Source: Psettodes erumei
Lineage: Eukaryota; Chordata; Actinopteri; Pleuronectiformes; Psettodidae
DNA length: 64,000 nt
Direction of reading: 5' to 3'
Assembly (NCBI GenBank): GCA_016785225.1
Contig: JAFBJZ010000874.1
Span: 620,001-684,000, forward strand
Within the stretch, counting starts at the first letter, position 1. Every line of letters starts with the position of its first letter. Of this stretch, positions 37,771 to 48,628 are shown in pieces. The position numbers and the translations under genes were made by a program. Below the pieces are notes generated by a model. It was not told the DNA's origin, searched no databases, and saw nothing but the letters and a program-made list of their open reading frames with translations.

Positions 37771-40700
37771 ATGGGCAGCGGGGTGTGGTCTCCTACACTT
37801 TCGCTGGTGGCCTGGCTGTGCTGCCTCAATCTGGATCCCATTCAAGGGGGGAAGATACTGGTTATGCCTGTGGATGGGAGCCACTGGCTTAGCATGAAGA
37901 TACTGGTGAAGGAGCTCTCCCACAGGGGCCATGAGGTCGTGGTGCTGGTGCCTGAAAGCAGCCTGTTGATCCACAGCTCAGAGAGCTACAAGACTGAGAT
38001 CTACCAAGTATCATATACCAAAGCTGACCTGGATGAATCATTCAAAAGCTTGAAGGATGGATTGTTCGACAAGCCGCAAGATATCACAGATTTATTTGTT
38101 AATGTGCAGCGTCTGATTAACTTTACTTCACTTCAGGTGATGGGTTGTGTGAGTTTGCTAGACAACCAGCCTCTCATGAGTCGACTGAGGGGAGAGGGCT
38201 TCGATCTTGTGCTTACAGACCCCTTCCTTCCCTGCGGCTCCCTCCTGGCGCATGTCTTTTCTGTTCCAGCTGTATATTTCCTGCGTGGACTTCCATGTGA
38301 TCTGGACGTTAAAGCTAACCAGTGTCCCACTCCTCTTTCCTACGTCCCTATGTTCTTCTCTAGTAATATAGATATCATGTCCTTTCCACAAAGGGTTAAA
38401 AACATGGTCATGTACATGGTGAATTCCTACATGTGCAGAGTAATTTATGCAAACTTTGATAATCTGGTCAGCAAGTTTTTAGAAGACAACATGACCTACA
38501 AGGATCTTATTAGTCATGGTGCTATCTGGCTTCTCAGATATGACTTTGTTTTTGAATGGCCCAAACCTGTCATGCCAAACATGGTTTTTATTGGAGGTAT
38601 CAACTGTGCGAAGAGCGCTCCTCTGCCAGCGGTGAGTATACAAAGGACGTATGCCGGAGTAAACACGTGTGCAACACATTTAGATTCCCTTACAGCCAGT
38701 CACAATGACATGCCTTGTGTTGAGTCAACCTAAAGTGAGGCTGTTTGAACATTGATGTAATGAAACCTACAATAATCAGAAATCACCCAACCAGTTAACT
38801 GTGTTGCTGATCTAATGACAATGCTGAGAAATGATAAGAAAAGATTTCTCTGACAGACTAGGTTGTTTGAAACCAAAAAGCTAGAAGCAGAGGGAATATT
38901 GAATTAGATTTACCTGGCCAAAATGAGTGCTGATGTTGCTCAGTGTCTGCATGAAGTGTATATAGGTGACTGTTTGCAACTTTCCTAGGTGACAATATAT
39001 CTTCATTATATGTTATATGTTATTTAGCCTGTTATAGATTTTGTCTGACCCTATGTACCCCCCCCAAAAGGTTGATTAAATCTTGTTGGATATCATTGTC
39101 CACCACTGAAAAGACTAGATCTGATAAGGTTAACAAACCCAAAACAACAAACCAAAGTAGGGAAGGGACTTTGGTTCTTAATGGTTTACCAAGCTCTACT
39201 TCACAACATTGTGAAAGAACAGGTTTGGAGCATTCAGAGTTTTAAATCTGAGCCAGGAAAAATGATTACCAACTACGGCCAGTGTAATCTAATCTAAAAC
39301 AGGAAGGAGGGATGAGGGGCCCTTTTGTATTAGCAAGTATCACTCTATAATTGCTACACATTGTTGATATAAGCACACATTATATTATGCCTCTGAGATG
39401 ACTTGTGGTGGTGGATCTATGAATTCCCTTCAGTTTATTTGAAAATAATGCAGGAGATCAGATGGAGGTGCATTAAATACAGTAAATACATTTTTATTAT
39501 GAACATTCAGTAAATCCATACACTCTACAAATTGACAATGTTTTACACATTTTTGAGGATTTTTTTTTCCTGTCTTCTTCAATCTTCCTGCAGGACTTGG
39601 AGGAGTTTGTGGATGGCTCAGGAGACAATGGATTTATTGTCTTTACCATGGGCTCCATGGTGGCCAACATGCCTGAGGAGAAGGCTAAACAGTTCTTTGA
39701 TGCTTTCCGGCAAATTCCTCAAAGGGTTAACAACAGATTAGCTCATTGACTTTGATTCAAAAGCTGTACTTTTTACTTAGACTGTTTCTTATTCCCTTCA
39801 GATAAACACTGACAGGATGTAGAGTGGGGTCCAGAGGTCTGAGACCACTTTTCAATTCAAGTGTCCTCAGACGTTTGGACCCTATTGTAAGTTTTTTAAC
39901 TACACAAGCACAGCAAACATTCACACTGATATTTTCACATTTTTTCAGCACATTGTAGGCTGCTTAAAGTCCTAATCAAGTTGAACCATCGGACTTTGTT
40001 GTCCATATTGCCTTGATGTAAACATGCCAAACTCTCCATTTGTTACAGAATATGGTTTGCACATTCAATGTTAGACATGAAGAGACATTACTTGTGTTTC
40101 AGGTTGTGTGGCGATACACTGGAGCCCCACCTGAGGATGTACCCAAGAATGTCAGACTCATGCAGTGGCTACCTCAGAAGGATCTATTAGGTGTGTTCAG
40201 TTTGATTCACACAACTATGAGGTGTTTCTGTCATGTCCTAAATCCTCTTTAAAAAACTTTTAACTGATTTTTATGCACTTTTTGTATGTTCCAACTGAAG
40301 CACTTGCATTGCACTTCGATGTTACTTTTCTTCTGCTCCTCAGCCCATCCCAAGGCTAAAGTCTTCATCACTCATGGAGGTACCCATGGTATCTATGAGA
40401 GTATCTGTAATGCTGTACCCATGTTGATGTTTCCACTGTTTGGGGACCAAGGAGACAATGTACATCGCATGGTGGTCCGTGGCGTTGCAGAGAAACTCAG
40501 TATTTTTGATGTGACGACTGAAAAAATACTGGCTGCACTAAATAAACTCATCCATGATAAGAGGTAAGACAATTAAACGTAAATTAAAAAGAGTGGCTGC
40601 TCTGTTGTTACATGGAGTTTGTCAGTCAGACAATTATATGGAAATCATAAAATTCACAATTTAAGATAAAGACAGGGAGGTAAATAAAAAAAGAACATAA

Positions 40701-41493
40701 GGAATTGACAAAACTGTAAAAACAATAACTTTTGTCATAATTTGTCAGAGAATATGTGTCTATATGTTTGAAAATGTTATCTTATTTCAGTATTTGCTGC
40801 AAACCCATGGTCCACCCTAACACATTTGTACATTTGTCACCTGATAAGGCCTCTTAGCTGGATTATGTGTCTGAATACCATTGCACCATTGCACTACTAA
40901 TTGACAAATCTGTCACAAATAGTACAAATCTTACAGCTCCATCATTTCTATCAGTTTATGATTTTTTAAATTCCCAGCACAGCTCCTATAAGCATCAACC
41001 TGTGTGAGTTATTAAGTAGTTTACTTTTTGACACTGTCTTCTGAGTGTGACTCACCTTGTCAGTGGCAATATGTGGTCATGGTACATTTTAGACCTGCAT
41101 CCAACTCTATTAATTTAGTCATTTTAACTTTTTAACAACATGTGTTGTATCATATGGATGCTGATAACTGGAGCTCATGCTATTGACTTTGTATTTATGT
41201 ACCTCCCTAGTTACAAAGAGAAGATAAAGGAACTGTCTCAGATACACCTGGACCGTCCTGTTCAGCCTTTGGACCTAGCTGTTTTCTGGACAGAGTTCAT
41301 CATTAGGCACAAAGGAGCTCCACACCTGAGAGTAGCTGCACATGAGTTGAACTGGATTCAATACCACAGCCTGGATGTCATCGGCTTTTTTGTCATTATT
41401 CTTCTCACTATTGTGCTGGTGACACTGAAATGCTGCTTGTACTGCACCCACAAATGTTGCCGAAATGGAAATACAAAGAGAAAATCAGAATAG
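37771..41493 (+). CDS. ugt1: UDP-glucuronosyltransferase, UGT1 family
   Basis: Exons 37771-38631, 39594-39725, 40103-40190, 40344-40563 and 41211-41493 total 1584 nt, 527 aa. Exons 2-4 are 132, 88 and 220 nt, exactly the UGT1 pattern. The enzyme conjugates glucuronic acid from UDP-glucuronate to lipophilic substrates (bilirubin, steroids, xenobiotics) in the ER lumen. The chosen start MGSGVWSPTLSL opens a signal peptide (about 1-26). PVDGSHW carries the catalytic His (H38); LTDPFLPC carries the partner Asp. The C-terminal half has the donor-binding signature WLPQKDLLAHPKAKVFITHG through ESICNAVPMLMFPLFGDQ. A transmembrane helix (VIGFFVIILLTIVLV) is followed by a basic tail ending KRKSE, a KxKxx-type ER retrieval signal. 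Only one first exon is present, unlike multi-first-exon UGT1 loci. It appears intact; the exact subtype is not determinable by eye. Confidence 0.93.
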
Positions 41494-42740
41494 TGTTTTT
41501 AAATGCATTATTCATTAGGTTTTATTAATTCTGTGATAAGTGAATAATTGAGGCTGAAACACTGTGTGATTGCCCACTAAATGTGTAATGTGTGAATATG
41601 TGCATGTTACTACATTGTCTTAAACATGTGTAACACTATGGAAAGGATTTGATCATCTGGAAAACAATCATCCATGCAAGTAAAATTACTTAATAATGGA
41701 CACTGAAACTTCTTGACTGTGGTTTCTCTGGTTAGTGGGTCCCTTCACATCATTTCCTCTAACTGTGAGGGAAACAGTCATTGTGTTGTAGCAGGAAGGG
41801 GAAACAGAAAAAAGACAGTTCAGCCCTTTTTTCACCTGGGCAGGAAAGGGGGAGGGGAGATGAAGGAGAGCAGACAGGGGGAAGTAAGAAAAGTAAAAAG
41901 GAGCAGACATTTAATGCAGTTTCTGGACCTATCAGAAGCAAAAGGAAACTGTGTAAATGTCTATAGTCTGGGTGACAGTTGTCAGCAGTAGTAGCTGAAA
42001 TTGCAAGAACTTTTCAGGACAACAAGGCCTGAAGGAGGTGGATTCCACACCCTCTTTAACCTGGTTGGATGCTGTGGTGAATTTATGGCCTTTAAGATAA
42101 GTCCAGTACTGAAACTCCCTGGGCTTTTCCTAACCCTTGCTTCAAGTCAAAGTCAAACATGTCCTCCCCCTCTCCACTGTGTTAAACTGAATTAGAATGT
42201 ATGTATTTAGATTTAGACTAAAATGCTTCCATCTAGTGGACAGTGGATAGAATAATGTATGAGGCCTGTTATTTCAAGATGATTATGTAAAATAATTCTC
42301 AAGGCTTGATCATTTATCAAGGACATTTGTGTGAAGGGTTAATCAGACATTATTCCCCCAGATTCCAGGTCTATATTTGAGACATGCAATACCACGATAG
42401 AACATATATATATATTTTTGGTGGTAACATAATACCACAATTCCGACATGTAAAGGCACAATGTTACATAAAGTGTATTGTGTACAATACCATGATGTTT
42501 TACATATTTATATTATTGATGATGTAACATCTATATACAGTATGCTTCTGCCAACTCAAACAACATGTTGGCAGTTTTATCTGGTTTTGTAAAGGGGTCT
42601 CACTTGCAGTAAACCACCACCTCTGTGCAAAAATAATTTTGACACCTGCCCACAAAGTTTCCGCTGTGGCAGCTGTAAGGATGACTACAAAATTTTGCAG
42701 AGGGAGTGCGCCATACAGCTTTTACTCCTGTATGATGACC
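41494..42740. other. Spacer between the UGT and protease genes
   Basis: No exon is recognised. It holds the UGT 3' UTR (no canonical AATAAA found close to the stop) and the protease promoter. A G/A-rich stretch lies at 41800-41900. Nothing else identified. Confidence 0.45.
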
Positions 42741-44341
42741 ATGCTGCCAATATTCTGCATCATACTGGCTTATCAGTTGCTCTCTCTAAGTGGTAAGAGG
42801 ATAATATTCCTGTCAAAATTATTACCGGACAATATAAATATGATCACAGACTAGGTTGCTTTTTCATTCTGTAAAAATAAAATAATTTGATTGGAGGATT
42901 TTGTATTTTCTGTGTATAAATCTACCTTCTCTCCTCATGTAAGGGGCTACTGAGAGTGGCATAGTACATGGCAAAGTTTCAAAGCCTCATTCCAGACCCT
43001 ACATGGCATCACTCCAGTTTGATGGACACCATTCATGTTGCGGGATACTTATTCGGAAGGACTTTGTTCTAACTGCGGCACACTGCAAAGGGCAAGTTAA
43101 TTTTACATCAATGCAAAAATGACCAGTAATTATTATTGATGGTTGTTTTCCTTACATAACAAATTATTGGTCACTTACAAAGGATTTGTTGATAATTACT
43201 GCTGGTAATTTTTTATTATTTGAAAAGGATATATGTATCAGTGATAAATTAAGATGTTACATAAACATTCAGTATATGTCTATCAGATATCCTCAGTGAT
43301 TTATACTTTTATATGATAATTCGTATTTAAAAGTTTGTGTTAATATATTACATTCTTATAATCAATGTTAGATAAACATGATTTGTTCCACTGTTTCTCA
43401 GCTCTCAGCAGATGACGGTGGTACTCGGGGCGCACAACATAAGCAAGAAAGAAAAAAGTCAGCAATGGTTCCAAGTGGCTGATTACCATCCACATCCAAA
43501 ATTCACTGGAGAATGTGATTATGACATTATGCTTCTTAAGGTAAAGTATAATTGTGTGAAAGTCCACATCAAAGTTGGTGTTATGTGTTAAACTGAAATC
43601 AGGTCCTCTGAAAAGTATTTTGGACAATGTAGTTGATGCCATCATTTGAGTTTCACTTTTTCCACTGTTTCTTATGTAGAGTTGTGACTGTGTGATTTCA
43701 CACGTCTGCACTGACGTGGTGAGGCTGTGGGGGTGAAATCAAAGTCAACATAGACATACATTTCTAGCTGTGCCCTGTTCTCTTTCACAGCTGAAAAACA
43801 ATGCCACACTGAACAAGTATGTGAGGACCATTGCATTACCCAAGAAAGATGGGAAAATCCCCGCCAGAATTAACTGTGTTGTTGCTGGCTGGGGCCGAAC
43901 TGGCCCCGAGAAGCCTCCCTCAAAAGTACTGAGGGAAACCACAGAGGAAACTCAATTCAACACTGAGTGCAAGTATATATGGCAAGAACACTTCATTACT
44001 ACTCGCATGATATGCACCAAGTTTGACAAAAAGAAGGGAGGAGTTTGCCAGGTAATAAATTAGCAATGATACAACAAAATCCACCAACAATGGAAATTTC
44101 TTCTCCTTTATTCATGAAAAAAAATGTCATCTTTCCATCTTTGGTGCTTAAATCAAGTCTTTCTTTTGTTGTTGTTTTTTCCCCCCAGGGTGATTCCGGT
44201 GGACCACTTATCTGTAATAGCAAGCCTCAAGGTATAACAGCTTTTACCTTCAAAGATGATTGTAATAATCCCAAATATCCCCATGTCTTCACAAACATAC
44301 ATTTCTTTCTTCCCTGGATTAAGAAGATCATGGAGGGATAG
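42741..44341 (+). CDS. Granzyme-like serine protease (chymotrypsin fold, S1 family)
   Basis: Exons 42741-42792, 42944-43091, 43402-43540, 43791-44051 and 44189-44341 give 250 aa. Exon lengths (exon 2 148, exon 4 261) and phases 1-2-0-0 match granzyme / mast-cell protease genes. The ATG at 42741 has the best context (ACCATGC) and opens a signal peptide MLPIFCIILAYQLLSLSG; in-frame ATGs at 42732 and 42735 are alternatives. The mature enzyme would begin IVHGKVSKPHSRPYM after a short activation peptide. The catalytic triad is present: LTAAHC, CDYDIMLLK and GDSGGP. The S1 pocket is unusual: by motif alignment 189 is Gly, 214 Ala not Ser, 216 Thr not Gly, and 226 His not Gly. Exon 2 most likely ends in a GC donor (AAAGG|GCAAGT). 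Granzyme-type proteases act in leukocyte granules; the substrate is unknown. AATAAA follows 60 bases after the stop. Confidence 0.88.
43092..43401 (+). other. Probable GC-AG intron of the protease gene (intron 2)
   Basis: The donor is AAAGG|GCAAGT and the acceptor TTTCTCAG|CTCTCAG. This choice gives exon 2 its family-typical 148 nt and a phase-2 junction. The alternative GT donor three codon positions downstream, with a second AG 7 bases further on, also keeps frame but changes the phase and shortens the loop by one residue. Confidence 0.6.
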
Positions 44342-44401
44342 GGGAATGTTGCATGAGTCAACATTCAGAGGCCAAGAATGTTCCTCTGTCTTAGCTTGCT
44401 T

Positions 44402-44407
44402 AATAAA
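44402..44407 (+). terminator. Polyadenylation signal AATAAA (protease gene)
   Basis: The hexamer lies 60 bases downstream of the protease stop codon, in CTTAATAAATCAG. It is the first canonical signal after the gene, which is convergent with rabl3. Confidence 0.55.
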
Positions 44408-44585
44408 TCAGTTAATTCATGGTCGAAGTTTAAAAGAAGAATTCATGAAGCTGGTACACTGTATGTGAATGTTTTGAGAAGAAAAGCTGTCCATTGCAGA
44501 GTTGATGAAATTGGGCAATTTAACACAAAATGTTACTGTATAGTGCGCCTAAGTCCTTTCATATCATCTTTCCGGAGCATGTCTC

Positions 44586-44591
44586 TTTATT
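44586..44591 (-). terminator. Candidate polyadenylation signal for rabl3
   Basis: TTTATT on the plus strand (AATAAA on the minus strand), about 280 bases beyond the rabl3 stop codon. Sequence support only. Confidence 0.35.
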
Positions 44592-44872
44592 TTTAAATAA
44601 TCTTCATTTCCTTTTGCAAAATTTCTGCGCATTTCTTTAAAACTATATACATATTTATCTTTACTCTTAAAGGTCATTTGAGGTTTGATTCTCTATAAAA
44701 ATACCAGATTAGTTTCAAGGAGAAATGGGAATGTTTATATGTATAAACTGTATATACACAATACAACCTACAATAATGGCCAGAGGGAGAACAGAAAGAG
44801 AAAGTTGTGGTGTAAAAGCCAACACGCATTATGCTCAAAACCTCCGACCACAGCCGTTGCATTCATCCCTCA

Positions 44873-47854
44873 TCAGTCATAGTGCAAACTTTTAAAGTTG
44901 AACCGTTTTCTGTCAGTGAAACCTGTCATCTGTAGAAAAAGGGAAAGAAATGTGCTGTTTAAGCTCCCTTTAAAATTATATCATAGTAATAATCATCAGT
45001 AATAGATGAATTAAGATTTTCAAGTGAAAATGTCCTTTTGCCTAAACGATTATGATGTTGTGTTTTGTGAAACTTTTGTTTTATAACAGAAATAAAGTCT
45101 GGAAATGTAGCACTCACCTGACTTGGATCTCTTGTGAAATATCTCTTCTCTATTACCTGTTAAGATATAGTTTAAGATATGTTTCTTTTAGTTATCTTAA
45201 TACAAAACCTCTTGATTAAAAGAGGGAAATGTGTATTTTTCAAATTCTTGAAGATACTTCTCTACTTGAGAAAGTGTATGCTGGTATCTAATGGATACAA
45301 ATCAATTTAAACTGAACTGAAATTCACTCAATATAATTTTTATTTCAGCAAGGCATTAAGGCCAAATTACGATAGAGTATATGTATAGCGTAAATAACAT
45401 TCTCATTTACATACTGCATGTAAAAACAATCCCTGCACAGACAGAAAATAAATGCATGTCACTTTACAGAACTCTGGGTTTCTCACCTTGTCAAAGAACC
45501 TGCTAAGCTTCACTGCGTTTGATGTGCCTGCAGCAAGGTATCTGGGGTTGGTGCAGTCCTGGGAAAACACAATTGCACATCAGCCACAAACAAGTCCTTT
45601 CTCTCTCAGGTGCAGTCTTACAGCTTTGGTGTACAATGTGTAATGTGTAAGTAATAGTGGCTTCTTTCTATTTGTTCTGAGGGCATATGTTTTTTTTCCT
45701 GCAAAAATTATTTTCTCAACATTTCTGCTGAAACTTTTGTATGTATTGCTGTCTCCTGAAACTTCCACTAGAAGCCACCTAGTGGAGATTTTAAGTCACA
45801 GAGTTACCCGAGGTCTATTTTCTTTTCTTTTTTGTGACCAAAAACAAAGTAGAGATTTTATGTTTTTAATGCTGTGTAATCAACCCAAGAAGAAACTTTG
45901 AAACTTTTTAAAATATACTTCTCTATATTTGTGATAAACCCCTTGAGAATTTGAGAGAGGTAATTGCTGAGTCAATCAAAATTCCACTCAAGCATTACAC
46001 CTACTTTTGAACCTATTTTGAATGACAAAATGCTGTTATTTTAACCCATAGGTAAAGCCAGCAACATTACAGAGGTCATGTTGGAAAGGGCCTTTTAAGG
46101 GGAAATCGGAGCTTTTAGGAATAAAAAGTTATCTCACCAGATTGATCTCCTCTGCATTGAAGTCTTCAGAGAGAAATGCTGTTCGGGTGAGAACTTCATT
46201 GCGTTTGTTCTCTGGGATCTGGTCAAACTTGGTGCCAATTAGCAGCAACGGCACTGGGTTCTCAGCAAACTGCTCTCGATCATAGTCACTGCAGGTAGAA
46301 AAGAAAACATGACTGAGCTCCTCAGTAACCAACATTTGGAGTTACTTTTCAGAATTTTAACAGACTACAGAAGAAACACAGGTCTACTTACCCATTTGAG
46401 ACAATGACTCCTGTTGGAGAGGAATCCTTGTTCAAAGCTTCTAGTGACCAGCGGTAAAGATTCTGAGAGGACTTCTTATTTGTCAAATCATGAACCAATA
46501 TAATTCCTAAAATAATGACAGAAAAATCAATGAATCATTTCAGAGGTATTAAAAAAATCATATGAGATAAACTTTACCATTAACTGAATTGTAGAAGACA
46601 GCTCTGGTGCTTTTGACACTGCTGGCACTGCCAACAGATCCTCCAACATCCCAGAGTTCAATGTAGTAGGTTTTCTCCTCTGGGGTTCCCTCCTTATAGT
46701 CTTGAACCTGTAGTTGAATGATTCCTTTAATACCTCAGCTATCTTAGGTCTGTAAAGTATCTGTAACATGTAAGTGCCACACTTATTATTTTCTAACATG
46801 AATATGTTGGATCATATACTGTATTAAATTGACTTTAAGCTTGTATTGTCATGTCAGTGTACTAAGTGTCCGGTATTAGTTTTCAGAACAAATGTGGTTC
46901 CAACTTCCAACATTCTCAATTTTTATGAAAATCTTGTTGAAAAGACTGGTGTGTGAAGTACATTCCGTTTATCTGTGGTGAATTTAAAAGGCCTACAGCA
47001 TCAATTTATGTTGTATCTCAATTAAATTCAGGAAATTAAGAGGTGTTCAGCCAGTGTACCCGCACATCCACAGAGCAGCCAACAGTCCATGATGGGTTTC
47101 CTAAAACCTGATTCTGACACAGAAGATGGACCAAGGAAGATTTGCCCACCCCTGAAAAAACAACAAAAACAAGAAATATGGTTAGATAATGTCAGGTTTG
47201 ATGGGATAAATATATACTCACATAATTACTCCTAGGCCAAGGACAAGGACACACATTAATTCAAGCTCAACATTGATATAATGCTGTACATCTAATACTG
47301 TCACTACTGAATGCAAGAAAATAAAGACATGGTTAGCTTTTCTGACAATTTTATGACAGTAAAGCTCCATTTAAGAAAAAAAAGTCAGTGTCAAGATATT
47401 TCGATATGTTTCCTCAAAAACACGTGCCTACTGGAACATCAGTATATATATTTATTGAGGTGATTAGGGGCAATCTTTAATTTGGCAAATACGTTTCTCT
47501 AAAATTTCAGCTTTTGGCGTTGATTCGTCTCATACTTAGCAGTTTTATAATGCGTAAATGAATCAATTAGGTCGGTAATTACCACTGTGGATAAAATATA
47601 ACACCCTAAATTAACTTGTAGACATGAAAGCTATATTTCTTAACGTGTGCAGGTTTAAAGAGCGACTGAAACAGAATGCTGACAAGTGTTTAGATTTCTT
47701 AATTAAAGACTGAAGGGGTGGCAAACACAAGAAACTTCATGCGAACCGAGTCCATCGAATTTATAAAACAAGCAAGCAGCCTAAATCCGAAAATGTGCCT
47801 TAACTTACCGGAATCCCCTAAAACTAAGACTTTAACTCTATCAAGGGAAGCCAT
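44873..47854 (-). CDS. rabl3: Rab-like protein 3 small GTPase
   Basis: Eight minus-strand exons: 47854-47809, 47151-47060, 46707-46578, 46506-46392, 46288-46138, 45558-45487, 45156-45118 and 44929-44873. They total 702 nt, 233 aa (human about 236), all with GT-AG junctions. The protein begins MASLDRVKVLVLGDSGVGKS, the nucleotide-binding P-loop. The switch-2 equivalent is ELWDVGGSVGS (W65, D66, G69), and the base-recognition motif is IGTKFDQI (T147, K148, D150) rather than canonical NKxD. DCTNPRYLAAG and the C-terminus RKRF...KSLHYD are family hallmarks. There is no C-terminal prenylation cysteine, as expected for RABL3. The family is implicated in cell proliferation, lymphoid development and prenylation control of RAS-type proteins. 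Start codons of rabl3 and gtf2e1 face away from each other, 775 bp apart. No defects were seen. Confidence 0.96.
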
Positions 47855-48220
47855 GTTTTTGGTGACAGCAGCGCCCCCGGAAGAAAACAGTATAAACCCC
47901 GCCTTCAGGTCTTCGTGCCTCAAAGGAGACCAATTGGTTAAAATGTATACCGATCAAAAGTGATTTTCTCCTATTGGCTAATAACTTTGAATATCACAGC
48001 TCGGCCAATTGAAATTGAACAAAGCCTGCCTCGGTGTTGGTTTTTCTTCCGGAGCTTTTCCCCGCGTTATGAACCAGCAGCTTTGGAATTGAGCCGTGCA
48101 AATGTGTGACTTTTAGGATAGTTTATTTAAAACAAAGTCAGTGTGTGTTATCTGAAATGAGTTAAGGAAGCGGTGCCTGTACGATAGTGTATTGGTGGAA
48201 CATAAAGAAAATCGGGTAAG
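47855..48220. promoter_or_regulatory. Bidirectional promoter between rabl3 and gtf2e1
   Basis: The two genes diverge from here. I see CCAAT boxes in both orientations (47930-47934, ATTGG at 47973-47977, CCAAT at 48005-48009) and two ETS-type sites: CCGGAAG at 47877-47883 close to rabl3 and CTTCCGG at 48046-48052 towards gtf2e1. No TATA box stands out. A likely non-coding first exon of gtf2e1 ends at 48215 (AATCGG|GTAAGA, one base uncertain). The arrangement fits a housekeeping, TATA-less divergent promoter; the sites are motif matches only. Confidence 0.65.
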
Positions 48221-48628
48221 ATAAGCGTTGATTGGTTATGGGTTGCTGCAAACTTAACGTTGGCTGCGAGTTCACTTAACGTCTGGTAGCACAGTGGTTT
48301 ACTGTTAAATCGAATAACATTATAACGTCACTCGTCCAGTACAGTGTACACACTAATAGTTAAAGCCATCTTACTTCTGGTCACTGATATTTATCTTTGG
48401 CCGAGTTAGCTAATCCTACATTAGCTTTAGATTAAATTGAGCTGTCAGCGCAATTGTGTAACACACGCCACCATTCCGTAGGTGTGCAACTGGTCAGCTC
48501 TTGATGTAAAAGTTTCCCCCCACTGTAGACGAAGTAATGTGTTTAACCAAACCCTCTTCGTGGAACGGATCGCTCTCACTCATCCCTTGCATTTTTTTCC
48601 TCAAATCCATTTCTATCCACAGCAGAAG

